Source: an uncultured Pseudomonadota bacterium (lineage in GTDB: Bacteria; Pseudomonadota; Gammaproteobacteria; Burkholderiales; SG8-39). Taken from it: a DNA stretch of 50,520 bases. The DNA lies in the NCBI GenBank assembly GCA_903909415.1, contig CAIVVS010000092.1, forward strand, positions 1 through 50,520, read 5' to 3'. This document shows positions 17,618 through 25,625 of this stretch, in pieces; position 1 is the first letter of the stretch, and the number at the start of each line of letters is the position of its first letter. The notes below the pieces were generated by a model, which saw only the letters and a program-made list of their open reading frames with translations, was not told where the DNA came from and did no database searches. The position numbers were made by a program, and so were the translations under genes.

Positions 17618-18910
17618 CTATTTCGTCATGACCTGCGGCAGGAACAGGGTCACCGCCGGCAGGAAGATGAGCAGCGCGAGGCGGACCAGGTCCACCGCGA
17701 TGAACGGGACGATGCCCCGGTAAAGGGTGCGCATGTCCAGGTCCGGCACGGTGCTCTTGAGCACGAACAGGTTCAGCCCCAGCGGGGGAATGATGAAGCT
17801 GATCTCGGTGACCACCACCATGATGATGCCGAACCACACCGGGTCCAGGCCGAAGCTCTTGACGATGGGAAAGAAGATCGGGATGGTGAGCAGGATCATG
17901 GAGGTGCTCTCCACGATGGCGCCCAGCACCAGGCAGACCAGCATCATGGCCCAGACCACCTGCATGGGCGTGAGGTTGGCCCCGCGTACCGCGCTCTCGA
18001 TGTCGGAAGGTATCCCCGCCAGGTTGAGGTAGTTCCCCAGCACCAGGGTGCCGATGATCACGAAGAACAGCATCGACGTGGTGCGGCCGCTCTCGATCAG
18101 GACGTCGAGGATCACGCGTGCGGTCAGGCGGCGCATGACGAGGCCTAGGACCAGGGCGCCCGCCACGCCCATCCCGGCGGCTTCCGACGGCGTGAAGATG
18201 CCGGCGTAGATCCCGCCGATGATGAACACGAACAGCAGCACCACCGGCCACACCGCCCGCAGCGCCCTGAAGCGTTCGAGCACCGGCAGGCGGGGACCGG
18301 CCGGTCCGTACTCCGGCCGGTGCAGGGTGATCAGCGCGATCACGGCCATGTACAGCAATACGCCGATGGCGCCCGGGATGATGCCGGCGATCATCAGCTT
18401 GCCGATGTCGGTCTCGGTCAGAACGCCGTAGATGATCATCACGATGCTGGGCGGGATCAGGATGCCCAGGGTGCCGCCGGCGGCGACGGTGGCGGCGGAC
18501 AAGCGGTCCGCATAGCCGTAGGAGCGCATCGGTGGCATGGCGATCTTGGCCATGGTGGCGGCCGTTGCCAGGCTGGACCCCGATACGGCGCTGAGTCCGC
18601 CGCAGGCGACGATGGTGCCCATCGCCAGTCCGCCCCGGTAATGTCCGAAGAAGGCGTTGGACGCCCTGTACAACTCATTCGCGAAACCCGCCTGGTTGAT
18701 CAGGTTGCCCATCAGGATGAAAAGCGGCAGGGCGGCGAGGGAGTAGTCCATGCCGGTGTTCCACATGGTCTGTCCGACCATGCGCAGCGCCGGGTCCAGG
18801 CCGGCGACCATGGCGAAGCCGCCGCCGCCGACGATCAGCATGGTGAAGCCGATGGGGAAGCGGAACAGCAGCAGCAACAGCAGCGTGCCGAACACCAGGG
18901 CCATGGTCAT
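17618..18910 (-). CDS. TRAP transporter large permease (DctM family)
   Basis: A 430-residue, highly hydrophobic protein with about 12-13 membrane segments. It has DctM features such as GIPSDIESAVRGANLTPMQV, GTLGILIPPSIVMIIYGVLT and LFVLKSTVPDLDM. It forms the Na+- or H+-coupled translocation channel of a TRAP importer for organic acids. Its ATG overlaps the stop of the small permease gene (ATGA, 18907-18910). Together with the genes at 18907 and 19359 it makes a complete TRAP system, probably importing the acid degraded by the surrounding enzymes. Confidence 0.95.
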   Translation of the reverse strand: MTMALVFGTLLLLLLFRFPIGFTMLIVGGGGFAMVAGLDPALRMVGQTMWNTGMDYSLAALPLFILMGNLINQAGFANELYRASNAFFGHYRGGLAMGTIVACGGLSAVSGSSLATAATMAKIAMPPMRSYGYADRLSAATVAAGGTLGILIPPSIVMIIYGVLTETDIGKLMIAGIIPGAIGVLLYMAVIALITLHRPEYGPAGPRLPVLERFRALRAVWPVVLLFVFIIGGIYAGIFTPSEAAGMGVAGALVLGLVMRRLTARVILDVLIESGRTTSMLFFVIIGTLVLGNYLNLAGIPSDIESAVRGANLTPMQVVWAMMLVCLVLGAIVESTSMILLTIPIFFPIVKSFGLDPVWFGIIMVVVTEISFIIPPLGLNLFVLKSTVPDLDMRTLYRGIVPFIAVDLVRLALLIFLPAVTLFLPQVMTK

Positions 18911-19362
18911 GGCTTGCCCCTGAGCGCAATGACCAGGTGGATGGCGGCAGCCATGGCAAGGGCGATGGCCGCGAAGAACACCACGGGGGCGAGCGGCATC
19001 TTCAGCGCCTGGGTGTAAAGGCCCTCGGCGTTCATGGTCTTCGACTGGCGGAAGAACTCGACCGACAGGCCTGCGACGACCGCTGCCGAGGCGAACTCGA
19101 CGATGCCGTCGCGTATCCGCGCGGCCGTCCGGGAGAAATACCGGTCGAGCAGGTCGATCGCGATGTGTTCGCGGCGCCGCGTCAGGGACGGCAGCGCGGC
19201 AAAAATGGTTGCCGCCATCAGCACCTCGGTCAACTCGAAGGCGCTGCGCAGCGGGCGGTTGAGCAGGTAGCGGCCGATGACGTCGACAAAGGTGACCGTG
19301 GCCATCCCCCCGAGGAGGACCGCGGTCACCAGGTCGAACAGGCGTGCGACGAGGCGCGTCAC
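18907..19362 (-). CDS. TRAP transporter small permease (DctQ family)
   Basis: A 151-residue protein starting with GTG at 19362, with four predicted membrane helices (about residues 12-32, 45-62, 85-105 and 128-147). LLGGMATVTFVDVIGRYLLNRPL and REHIAIDLLDRYF are typical DctQ stretches. It joins the large permease to form the membrane complex. It overlaps the binding-protein gene by GTGA and the large permease gene by ATGA. Confidence 0.93.
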   Translation of the reverse strand: MTRLVARLFDLVTAVLLGGMATVTFVDVIGRYLLNRPLRSAFELTEVLMAATIFAALPSLTRRREHIAIDLLDRYFSRTAARIRDGIVEFASAAVVAGLSVEFFRQSKTMNAEGLYTQALKMPLAPVVFFAAIALAMAAAIHLVIALRGKP

Positions 19363-20399
19363 TTGCGCGCGCGGATCTCGGCTTCCAGCTTGGCGACTTC
19401 AGCCTGGAACTTGGCGAGCAGGGGCTTGCCGTCCATGCTGCGCTTCTCCCGGACGTCCTTGAGCCAGATGTCGACGGCGCCCTGCGTGCGGTTGGCCAGG
19501 TCCTGGCGCATCTTCGCGTCGGCGACGGTCACCGTGCCGCCGGCCTCGCGCAGCGTGGTCAGGCCCCGGCTGTCGCGCTGGTCCCAGTTGCGACCGACGA
19601 TCCTGGTGAAGTTCTCGCCGGAGACCTTGCGCACCGCGGCCTGGAGTTCCGGCGGCAGGGCGTTGAACTTGGCGGTGTTCATGGCGAGGAATATCTGCGC
19701 CGAAGAAAAGCCGCCCGGAACCACGACCGCATGGCGCACCACGCGGTCGAGCTTGAACGCGGCGATGCCGTCGGCGGTGAAGATGATGCCGTCCACGACG
19801 CCGTTGGACAGCACCTCGTGCGCGGTCGTCGGCGGCTGGATGATGGGCACCATGCCCAGCGAGGTGGCCACGTCGGACATCATGCCCCCGGCGGTGTGCG
19901 CCTTCAGGCCCTTGAAGTCGTCGATCCCCTTGATGTCACGCTTGGTGGTGAAGAAGGCCATGGGCGCGGTGGTGACCGCGCTCAGCGGCACCGTGCCCTC
20001 GAACTCCTTGATCATCTCGGGCGAGCCTTCGATGGTGCGCCAGTAGGCGGTGCTCAGGCTCTCGGAGTAGCTGCCTGACAGCGGGGCGCCGGCCACGCTC
20101 GCCAGCACGAAGCGGCCCGGCGTGTAGCCGGGAATGCCGATGGTCACGTCGGCGATGCCGTCGCGCGCCAGTTCGAAGTGCTGCTGCGGCCGGCCCAGCG
20201 GCGTGGACAGGATGTTCGCCTTGAGGCGCCCGCCGGTGGCGGCGTCCAGTTCCTTGGCCCACTGGGCGAGGGACTCCGTCACCAGCCAGTGCGTGGTGGC
20301 GACATAGGTGGATACGCGCAGTGTCTGCTGCGCCTGGGCGGGTGCGGCCCCGGCCAGGCTCAGCGCTGCAACTGCGACTAGGCTTGCAAGCTTTTTCAT
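19359..20399 (-). CDS. TRAP transporter solute-binding protein (DctP family)
   Basis: A 346-residue periplasmic protein starting at ATG 20399 after GAGAGGAAAA. It has a signal peptide (MKKLASLVAVAALSLAGAAP, AQA-QQ). DctP-like features are LRVSTYVATTHWLVTESLAQWAKEL, GRLKANILSTPLG and the conserved mid-region with DDFKGLKAHTAGG. The usual substrate carboxylate-binding Arg is expected in the beta-strand around residues 150-180 but was not pinned down. It delivers an organic acid to the DctQM pair encoded immediately downstream. A separate Bug protein is encoded in the same locus, so two unrelated periplasmic receptors serve it. Confidence 0.93.
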   Translation of the reverse strand: MKKLASLVAVAALSLAGAAPAQAQQTLRVSTYVATTHWLVTESLAQWAKELDAATGGRLKANILSTPLGRPQQHFELARDGIADVTIGIPGYTPGRFVLASVAGAPLSGSYSESLSTAYWRTIEGSPEMIKEFEGTVPLSAVTTAPMAFFTTKRDIKGIDDFKGLKAHTAGGMMSDVATSLGMVPIIQPPTTAHEVLSNGVVDGIIFTADGIAAFKLDRVVRHAVVVPGGFSSAQIFLAMNTAKFNALPPELQAAVRKVSGENFTRIVGRNWDQRDSRGLTTLREAGGTVTVADAKMRQDLANRTQGAVDIWLKDVREKRSMDGKPLLAKFQAEVAKLEAEIRARK

Positions 20400-20455
20400 G
20401 GGGTTTTCCTCTCGGGATGGTGGACGCACTGCTGGAACTGGTTGCTGCTGCGGGC

Positions 20456-21220
20456 TCAGCTGGCCGCCCGCATGCGGCGTGATATCTCGTCGATCGCCTT
20501 CTTGAATACCGGGATGTCTGCGCCCACGGTCATGAACCCGTAGCCCAGGGTGCGCAGGCGCAGCGCCTGTTCCGGGTCGCCCGCGACGATGCCGATCGGC
20601 TTGCCGGCCCGCGCGGCTTCCGCCGCGGCGCGCGCCGTCGCGTCCTGCACCAGCTTGTTGCCGGGGTCATGCAGGCAGCCCAGGCTGGCCGCGAGGTCGC
20701 CGGGGCCGACCAGCAGGCCGTCCACGCCGGGAACCGCGGCGATCTCGGCGATCCGGTCGATCGCCTCCGGGGTCTCGATCTGGCAGACCAGGCACAGGCC
20801 GTCATCGACCTGCGAGAAGTAGTCCGGGTCGGTGCCGAAGCGGTTGTTGCGGTGGTAACGGGACATGCCGCGCGTGCCCCGGGGCGGGTAGTGCATCGCG
20901 CCCACCAGGCGGCGCGCCTCGTCTGCGTCCTGCACCTTGGGCACGACGATGGTGCGAAAGCCGATGTCCATCACCTGGTTGAGGTGGCGTGGGTCGTGGT
21001 CGGGTACGCGAACCACCGGCTGGACCCGTGCGCCCTTGAGCGCGTGCAGCTGCTCGATCAGGGTCTGGACGGTGTTCGGCGCGTGCTCCATGTCGAGCAG
21101 CACGAAGTCGAAATCCGACAGGCTGATGAGTTCCGCGATGAGGCTGTAGGGCAGGGAGCTCCAGAAACCGAACCACGGCTGGCGGGCGGCGATCGCTTCC
21201 TTGAAGGGATTGAACGCCAC
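20456..21220 (-). CDS. HpcH/HpaI-family class II aldolase
   Basis: A 254-residue protein. GTG 21220 (VAFNPFKEAIAARQPWFGFW) was chosen because residues before it show no family similarity and GGGAG lies upstream. Hallmarks are the LDMEHAPN segment, VPKVQDADEARRLVGAMHYPPRGTRG, and the metal ligands in CQIETPEA (Glu) and VGPGDLAAS (Asp). These enzymes cleave 4-hydroxy-2-oxo acids to pyruvate plus an aldehyde, often as the last step of aromatic meta-cleavage routes. It lies 14 bp after the GlcG/HbpS gene and 56 bp before the TRAP genes. It probably releases central metabolites from the pathway. Confidence 0.9.
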   Translation of the reverse strand: MAFNPFKEAIAARQPWFGFWSSLPYSLIAELISLSDFDFVLLDMEHAPNTVQTLIEQLHALKGARVQPVVRVPDHDPRHLNQVMDIGFRTIVVPKVQDADEARRLVGAMHYPPRGTRGMSRYHRNNRFGTDPDYFSQVDDGLCLVCQIETPEAIDRIAEIAAVPGVDGLLVGPGDLAASLGCLHDPGNKLVQDATARAAAEAARAGKPIGIVAGDPEQALRLRTLGYGFMTVGADIPVFKKAIDEISRRMRAAS

Positions 21221-21234
21221 CGCCGGTCTCCCGC

Positions 21235-21672
21235 TTACTGGGCGCCGGCCTTGAGCCAGGCGACCAGTTCGTCCGCGATCTCCTGGTCCACCGTGGCCGG
21301 GAAGCAGCCGCTGACGCCGATCGCGCCGTGGCAGATTTCCTTGCCGTCCACCTTGTCGACGATGCCCATGCCGCCCTCGGCGAGGAACCACTCGTTCTCG
21401 CCGTTCAGCGCGGCGACGGACGCGCCGTACAGCGGGCGGTCCTTCTGCAGGCGCGCGAAGGTCACGCCGGTGGAGTTCTTGTACGCGCTGGCCAGCCGCG
21501 CCTTGCCCTCGGCGAGCTGGGGCGTCACCCAGAGCGCGTCATCGTGCCGTACCACGCCGCGCAGGCGGCCGCTGCCGTCCATCACCGCGACCGCCACGAA
21601 AAAGCCGCGCTTTTCCGAGATCTCGATGCCACGCTGGATGATGCGTTGTACCAGTGCGTGCGTGAGGATCAT
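21235..21672 (-). CDS. GlcG/HbpS-family protein
   Basis: A 145-residue single-domain protein. It starts at ATG 21672 (MILTHALVQRIIQRGIEISE) and contains VAVMDGSGRLRGVVRHDDA, KARLASAYKNST, AEGGMGIVDKVDGKEICHGAIGVSG and a C-terminal DQEIADELVAW helix. This is the GlcG/HbpS fold, found in glycolate, propanediol and aromatic degradation operons and in a heme-binding sensor protein. Its function in catabolic loci is unsettled. It has no signal peptide. It follows a 114-bp gap that holds a near-palindrome and may start a second transcript within the locus. Confidence 0.87.
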   Translation of the reverse strand: MILTHALVQRIIQRGIEISEKRGFFVAVAVMDGSGRLRGVVRHDDALWVTPQLAEGKARLASAYKNSTGVTFARLQKDRPLYGASVAALNGENEWFLAEGGMGIVDKVDGKEICHGAIGVSGCFPATVDQEIADELVAWLKAGAQ

Positions 21673-21768
21673 GTCCTGTCTCCGGTGGATATCGATGGGC
21701 GAATTCGTTGGAGATTACAAGTATCGTCAGCCTCACGCAAGCGTGCAGGCGGTGACGGCAATCACGCC

Positions 21769-21784
21769 TTCCCACATTGTGGAA
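21769..21784. promoter_or_regulatory. Near-palindrome upstream of the GlcG-aldolase-TRAP genes
   Basis: TTCCCACATTGTGGAA contains the perfect core CCACA-T-TGTGG with TT and AA flanks. It lies 3-18 bp beyond the RidA stop and about 97 bp before the GlcG-family start, in the largest gap of the minus-strand locus. Operator function is a guess from symmetry and position. Confidence 0.35.
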
Positions 21785-21786
21785 CC

Positions 21787-22188
21787 TCAGCGCACCGCAA
21801 GCGCCTCGACTTCGATCAGGATGCCGCCGGGCAGGCGCGGGATCTCGATCATGGTGGAGGCTGGCGGCGTTTCGCGGCCGAAGAACTCGGCCCGCACCTT
21901 GCGAACGCCGGGCGTGTCCCGCGGCAGGTCCACCAGGTAGGTGGTCATGCGCACGATGTGGGACAGGTCCGCGCCTGCGGCGCGCAGCGACTTGCGGATG
22001 TTCTCGAACACGGTGCGCGCCTGGAGCTCGATGTCGCCCGGGCCGACGAGCTGGTTGTTCGCGTCCAGCGGCATGTGGCCCGCGAGCACGATCAGCTCCT
22101 GCATCTCGCGGACCGTGACCACCTGGGTGTAGCCGCGCGTGCCGAGCGAGTCGTAGACATCGGGCGGGTTGATGTGGGTCAGCTTCAT
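21787..22188 (-). CDS. RidA-family (YjgF/YER057c/UK114) protein
   Basis: A 133-residue protein with the RidA pattern: VTVREMQELIVLAGHMPLD, QARTVFENIRKSLRAAGADLSHIVRMTTYLVD and a C-terminal STMIEIPRLPGGILIEVEALAV. Canonical RidA hydrolyses reactive enamines and imines using an Arg near the C-terminus (RxxxEV context). Here the equivalent stretch reads STMIEIPRL, so it belongs to a diverged subgroup. Its start overlaps the stop of the bicupin dioxygenase (22185-22188), which ties the two products together. This may mean that ring cleavage yields an imine or enamine, as from an amino-substituted or N-containing ring. Confidence 0.88.
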   Translation of the reverse strand: MKLTHINPPDVYDSLGTRGYTQVVTVREMQELIVLAGHMPLDANNQLVGPGDIELQARTVFENIRKSLRAAGADLSHIVRMTTYLVDLPRDTPGVRKVRAEFFGRETPPASTMIEIPRLPGGILIEVEALAVR

Positions 22189-23234
22189 CGCGTGCGCGCC
22201 TCAAGCAGGCCGAGAGCGGACAGCACCGGCTCGTCGGACACCGCATACAGCAGCAGGTCGTCCTTACCGTCGTTCAGGTTGCGGTACCAGGTGCCGCTGG
22301 GGACGACGAACAGGTCGTTCTTCTCCCAGTCCATGAACTTCCCGTCATCCAGTTCCGTGCGGCCGTGCCCGCCGATCACGCAGAATACGGTGCTGGAATT
22401 GGTCTGCTTCCACTTCGGTGACGAGCCCGGCGCGTGGCGCTGCACCGAGAACGACAGCGTGGGCACGCAGGGTGCCCCGGTCACCGGGTTCACGTACTCC
22501 AGGCTGTGTCCGTCGCACTCGTCGGGCGGCAGGTCCTTGAGCTTTTCCAGCGCCTCCAGCGTGTCGTGCCAGCGGTAGACGAACATCGGCGTGCCCATGC
22601 CGCGCCCGCGGGCGTGGGGTAGGAAGCGGGGCTTCAACCCGCCCTTGCCGTAGAGCTTCACGGAATAGTCGGCCGACTTGGTGACGGTCTGCACCTTGGT
22701 GGGCGCGCCACCCTCGCTGTAGGTGTAGTCCATGCGGAACGACGGGTCCAGCGTCTCGACCAGGGGCAGGTCGAGGATGTCGATCCAGATGATGGGCTCG
22801 GTGCCCTCATTGCCGTGGTCGTGCCAGGTGCCGTTGGGCGTGATGATCAGGTCGCCGCGCGCCATGACGCATTTCTCGCCCTCGACCGTGGTGAAGCCGC
22901 CGTCACCGGACAGCACGAATCGGCTGGCGTTCGGGGAATGGCGGTGGACTTCGGCACGCTCGCCCGGGTTGTACCAGGAGCATCCGCCGTAGATGGTGCC
23001 GGTGATGAAGGGCCTGGGCCTCAGGCCGGGGTTCATGAACAGCAGCGCGCGGCGATAGGCCAGTTCCATGGGCACTTCGTGCGCCGCCGCCTTGAGCAGC
23101 GGATACATGTCGCGCCAGCGCCAGCGGAACGGCACGGCGCGCGGCCGGAACGCCGGGTCCTCGATGGTGTCGCGGTTCAGCCAATATTCGGTCAGCCCGA
23201 GGTCGGCGGGCAGCGTGGATGATTCTGCATTCAT
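22185..23234 (-). CDS. Bicupin ring-cleavage dioxygenase paralogue with degenerate second cupin
   Basis: A 349-residue two-cupin protein of the gentisate/salicylate dioxygenase family. The N-terminal iron site is intact: HRH (His97, His99) and HDH (His138, His140). The C-terminal cupin has lost the site: where the paralogue at 16525 has HRH and HEH, this one has Trp275-Lys-Gln277 and Tyr317-Arg-Asn319. A lone functional N-terminal site is chemically sufficient in this family, so activity is still expected. It overlaps the RidA gene and follows the Bug gene by 34 bp. Two paralogues in one locus suggest two successive or alternative ring substrates. Confidence 0.87.
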   Translation of the reverse strand: MNAESSTLPADLGLTEYWLNRDTIEDPAFRPRAVPFRWRWRDMYPLLKAAAHEVPMELAYRRALLFMNPGLRPRPFITGTIYGGCSWYNPGERAEVHRHSPNASRFVLSGDGGFTTVEGEKCVMARGDLIITPNGTWHDHGNEGTEPIIWIDILDLPLVETLDPSFRMDYTYSEGGAPTKVQTVTKSADYSVKLYGKGGLKPRFLPHARGRGMGTPMFVYRWHDTLEALEKLKDLPPDECDGHSLEYVNPVTGAPCVPTLSFSVQRHAPGSSPKWKQTNSSTVFCVIGGHGRTELDDGKFMDWEKNDLFVVPSGTWYRNLNDGKDDLLLYAVSDEPVLSALGLLEARTR

Positions 23235-23268
23235 GTCGGGTCTCCTCCCGTCTGCATCGGCGTCCTGC

Positions 23269-24252
23269 CTAGTCCGCCTTGATCTTCGCCGCCCGCACCA
23301 CGTTGCCCCAGCGCACCAGGTCGTCGGCGATGATCTTGGCCATCGCCTCGGGCGTGGTGCCGGTGGTGACGAAGCCCTGCTTTTCCAGCAGTTCGCGCGT
23401 GGCCGGGTCGGCGATCGTTGCAGACAGGTCGGCGTTCAGCTTGCGCAGCATGTCCTCGGGCATGCCCACCGGCGCGAAAATGCCTATCCAGTAGTCCGGG
23501 TCCAGGCCGCGCTGGCCTTGTTCCTCGAAAGTGGGTACGTGCGGCGTGAGCGGGCTGCGTCGCGTGGTGCCGGCGGCGAGGATGCGCAGCTGGCCGTCCT
23601 TCTCCTGCGGCAGCGCCACAGGCGGGGGCAGCATCATCGCGGTGACGCGCCCGCCGAGCAGGTCGGTCACGGCCGGGCCGGTGCCCTTGTACGGCACGTG
23701 CACGATCTCCAGACCCAGGCTGGTCTTGAGCAGTTCCATGCCCACGTGGTGCGGCGTGCCGTTGCCGGGCGAGGCGTAGTTGAGCTGGCCCGGGCGCGCC
23801 TTCACGTAGGCGACGAATTCGGCGAGGTTGCGCGCCGGCAGCGAGCCGGGGACCGTCAGCGCGAGCGTGCCCTTGACCAGCTGGATCACCGGCGCGAAGT
23901 GCTTCTGGACGTCGAAGGGCATGCTCGCGAGCACGTGCGGGTTGATCACCAGCGTGGTGCCGTTCAGCAGCAGGGTGTAGCCGTCGGGCGTGGCCTTGGC
24001 GACCGCGTCCGAGCCGATGTTGCCGCCCGCGCCGGGCCGGTTCTCGATCACCACCGGTACGCCCCAGCGCTCGGCCGCCTTCTGGCTGACGGTGCGCGCC
24101 GCGAGGTCCATGCTGGTGCCGACGGTATAGGGCACGACCACCCGCACCACGCGGTTCGGGTAGGCCGATTGCGCCACTGCCGTGCCGGCGGCTGTGAGCA
24201 TCAGGGCGGCCATCAGGGTGCGGGCGAGGTGCTTGGTGATGCGGCGGGGCAT
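23269..24252 (-). CDS. Bug/TctC-family solute-binding protein
   Basis: A 327-residue exported protein. ATG 24252 is preferred over an in-frame GTG at 24267 because GGAG lies 6 nt before it. The signal peptide ends near GTAVAQS-AYPN. Hallmarks are NRVVRVVVPYTVGTSMDLAAR, ENRPGAGGNIGSD, VAKATPDGYTLLLNG, VHVPYKGTGPAV and the FEEQG variant of the C-terminal lobe motif. The usual PGG in the first motif is replaced by TVGTS, so the ligand pocket may differ. It is the second gene of the minus-strand locus, between the FAD hydroxylase and the bicupin dioxygenase. Confidence 0.91.
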   Translation of the reverse strand: MPRRITKHLARTLMAALMLTAAGTAVAQSAYPNRVVRVVVPYTVGTSMDLAARTVSQKAAERWGVPVVIENRPGAGGNIGSDAVAKATPDGYTLLLNGTTLVINPHVLASMPFDVQKHFAPVIQLVKGTLALTVPGSLPARNLAEFVAYVKARPGQLNYASPGNGTPHHVGMELLKTSLGLEIVHVPYKGTGPAVTDLLGGRVTAMMLPPPVALPQEKDGQLRILAAGTTRRSPLTPHVPTFEEQGQRGLDPDYWIGIFAPVGMPEDMLRKLNADLSATIADPATRELLEKQGFVTTGTTPEAMAKIIADDLVRWGNVVRAAKIKAD

Positions 24253-24289
24253 GGGCGTCTCCGTCACGGTGCGATGGGGATTCAGGTGG

Positions 24290-25495
24290 TCAGGTGATCG
24301 CTTCGGCGCGTCGCACGCTGGCGATCATCGAGGTGTTGAGCAGGTGCCTGTGCGCGCGCACCGGGTCGGCGGCCATGGCGCGCAGTTCGTCGTAGCGCTG
24401 CGCGCGGATGGCGGGATCGCGTTCCTCCAGCGTGCGCTTGTTGCGTATCGACCCCTCCTGGATGAACTCGACGTTGGCGGTGCGCCGCTGGCGCACGTAC
24501 AGGTCGAGCAGGGCCGCGTCCTCGCCGCGCCAGACGCGCGCCAGCTTGCCGGTGAGGCTGACTGCGTCGTGGATGCCGCCGTTCAGGCCCATCGCGCCCA
24601 CCGGGTTGTTCAGGTGGGCGGCGTCCCCCGCGATCAGCACCCGGCCGCGGCGCCAGTCGGCCGCCACGCGCTGGTGCACCTTGTAGATGCTGCAGTAGGC
24701 CACCGGGTACTCGCTGCGCCAAGGCAGCAGCCGGGTCAGGCGGGCCTGCGTGCCTTCGGGCGAGAGCGCGTGCTCGTCGGTTTCCTCGTCGGGCACCGGG
24801 AAGCCGATGCGCCACAGGCCGGGCGGGCCGTGGTGCGGGACCTTGAACAGCCCGGCCCATTCCTGCGGGTCGGCGATGTAGCAGTTGTAGGCGAAGCCGT
24901 GCTGTTCCAGGTCGTAGTCAGTGCTGATGATGACGTTGCGCTCGGGCCAGGTGAAGCCTTCGAAGGCCGTGTCCAGCGACTTGCGTACCACGCTGTGCCC
25001 GCCGTCCGCGCCTATCACCCAGCGCCCGGTGAAGCGCTGCGGGCCGTCGGGCGAGTCGCAGGTCACGCTGGCGGTGTCGGCGTCCTGTTCGACCGACTTC
25101 ACCGGGTGCGAGAAGCGCACCTTCGCATGCGGGAAGGCCGCCAGCCGGCGCACCAGCATGGGGGTGAGCCGGTGCTGTTCCAGGTGCAGTCGGTAGGGGA
25201 AGGCAGTCTCGCCGGCCAGCATGCCGAGGTCCCATTCGACGATCAGGCCCTGCAGCCGGTCGCGGAACTGCCATTGGCGCACCTGGTAGCCGTGTTCCAG
25301 CATCTCGTCGGTCACCTCCAGCGCGGAGAGCATCTCCAGCGTGGGCGGGTGGAAGGAGCCGGCGCGCAGGTCGTGGGTCAGGGCCGGCTCGGCCTCCAGC
25401 ACCAGCACCGGGATGTCCTGCCGGGCGAGGGCCAGGGCGGCGGTCAGGCCGACCGGGCCGGCGCCGACGATGATGACGCGGTCATGCTGTTTCAT
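24290..25495 (-). CDS. FAD-dependent aromatic hydroxylase (class A flavoprotein monooxygenase)
   Basis: A 401-residue protein starting at ATG 25495. It has the N-terminal dinucleotide fold [16 protein letters not shown] (GxGxxG at residues 10-15), a DG motif in [13 protein letters not shown], and the GD motif [20 protein letters not shown] for FAD ribityl binding. Class A enzymes use NAD(P)H and O2 to hydroxylate phenolic acids ortho or para to an existing hydroxyl. It is the first gene of the minus-strand locus, 40 nt downstream of the predicted transcription start. It probably makes the dihydroxylated ring that a downstream bicupin opens. Confidence 0.92.
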   Translation of the reverse strand: MKQHDRVIIVGAGPVGLTAALALARQDIPVLVLEAEPALTHDLRAGSFHPPTLEMLSALEVTDEMLEHGYQVRQWQFRDRLQGLIVEWDLGMLAGETAFPYRLHLEQHRLTPMLVRRLAAFPHAKVRFSHPVKSVEQDADTASVTCDSPDGPQRFTGRWVIGADGGHSVVRKSLDTAFEGFTWPERNVIISTDYDLEQHGFAYNCYIADPQEWAGLFKVPHHGPPGLWRIGFPVPDEETDEHALSPEGTQARLTRLLPWRSEYPVAYCSIYKVHQRVAADWRRGRVLIAGDAAHLNNPVGAMGLNGGIHDAVSLTGKLARVWRGEDAALLDLYVRQRRTANVEFIQEGSIRNKRTLEERDPAIRAQRYDELRAMAADPVRAHRHLLNTSMIASVRRAEAIT

Positions 25496-25541
25496 GGGGG
25501 GATTCAGGATGGCACGAAGGGAAATTGCGCGATTCAGCGGC

Positions 25542-25586
25542 AATATCCGGCGGGGCAGGGGCCTTGTCAAATATGATTCGCCCCTG
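25542..25586 (-). promoter_or_regulatory. Promoter of the 14-gene locus with a flanking inverted repeat
   Basis: On the minus strand a perfect TTGACA (25570-25565) is followed after exactly 17 nt by GATATT (25547-25542), a 4-of-6 match to the -10 consensus. The perfect inverted repeat CAGGGGC (25556-25562) / GCCCCTG (25580-25586) brackets the -35 box, where a bound protein would block or recruit polymerase. The predicted start is near 25535, about 40 nt before the hydroxylase ATG. Confidence 0.55.
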
Positions 25587-25625
25587 AACCCATTTTTCCA
25601 CACCTTTTCGTCGTTCGGAATCCCC

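Noticed and set aside
25341..25625. Earlier start of the ABC-F gene
   Set aside because: The upstream part overlaps the promoter and start of the divergent hydroxylase gene and lacks YbiT-like residues.
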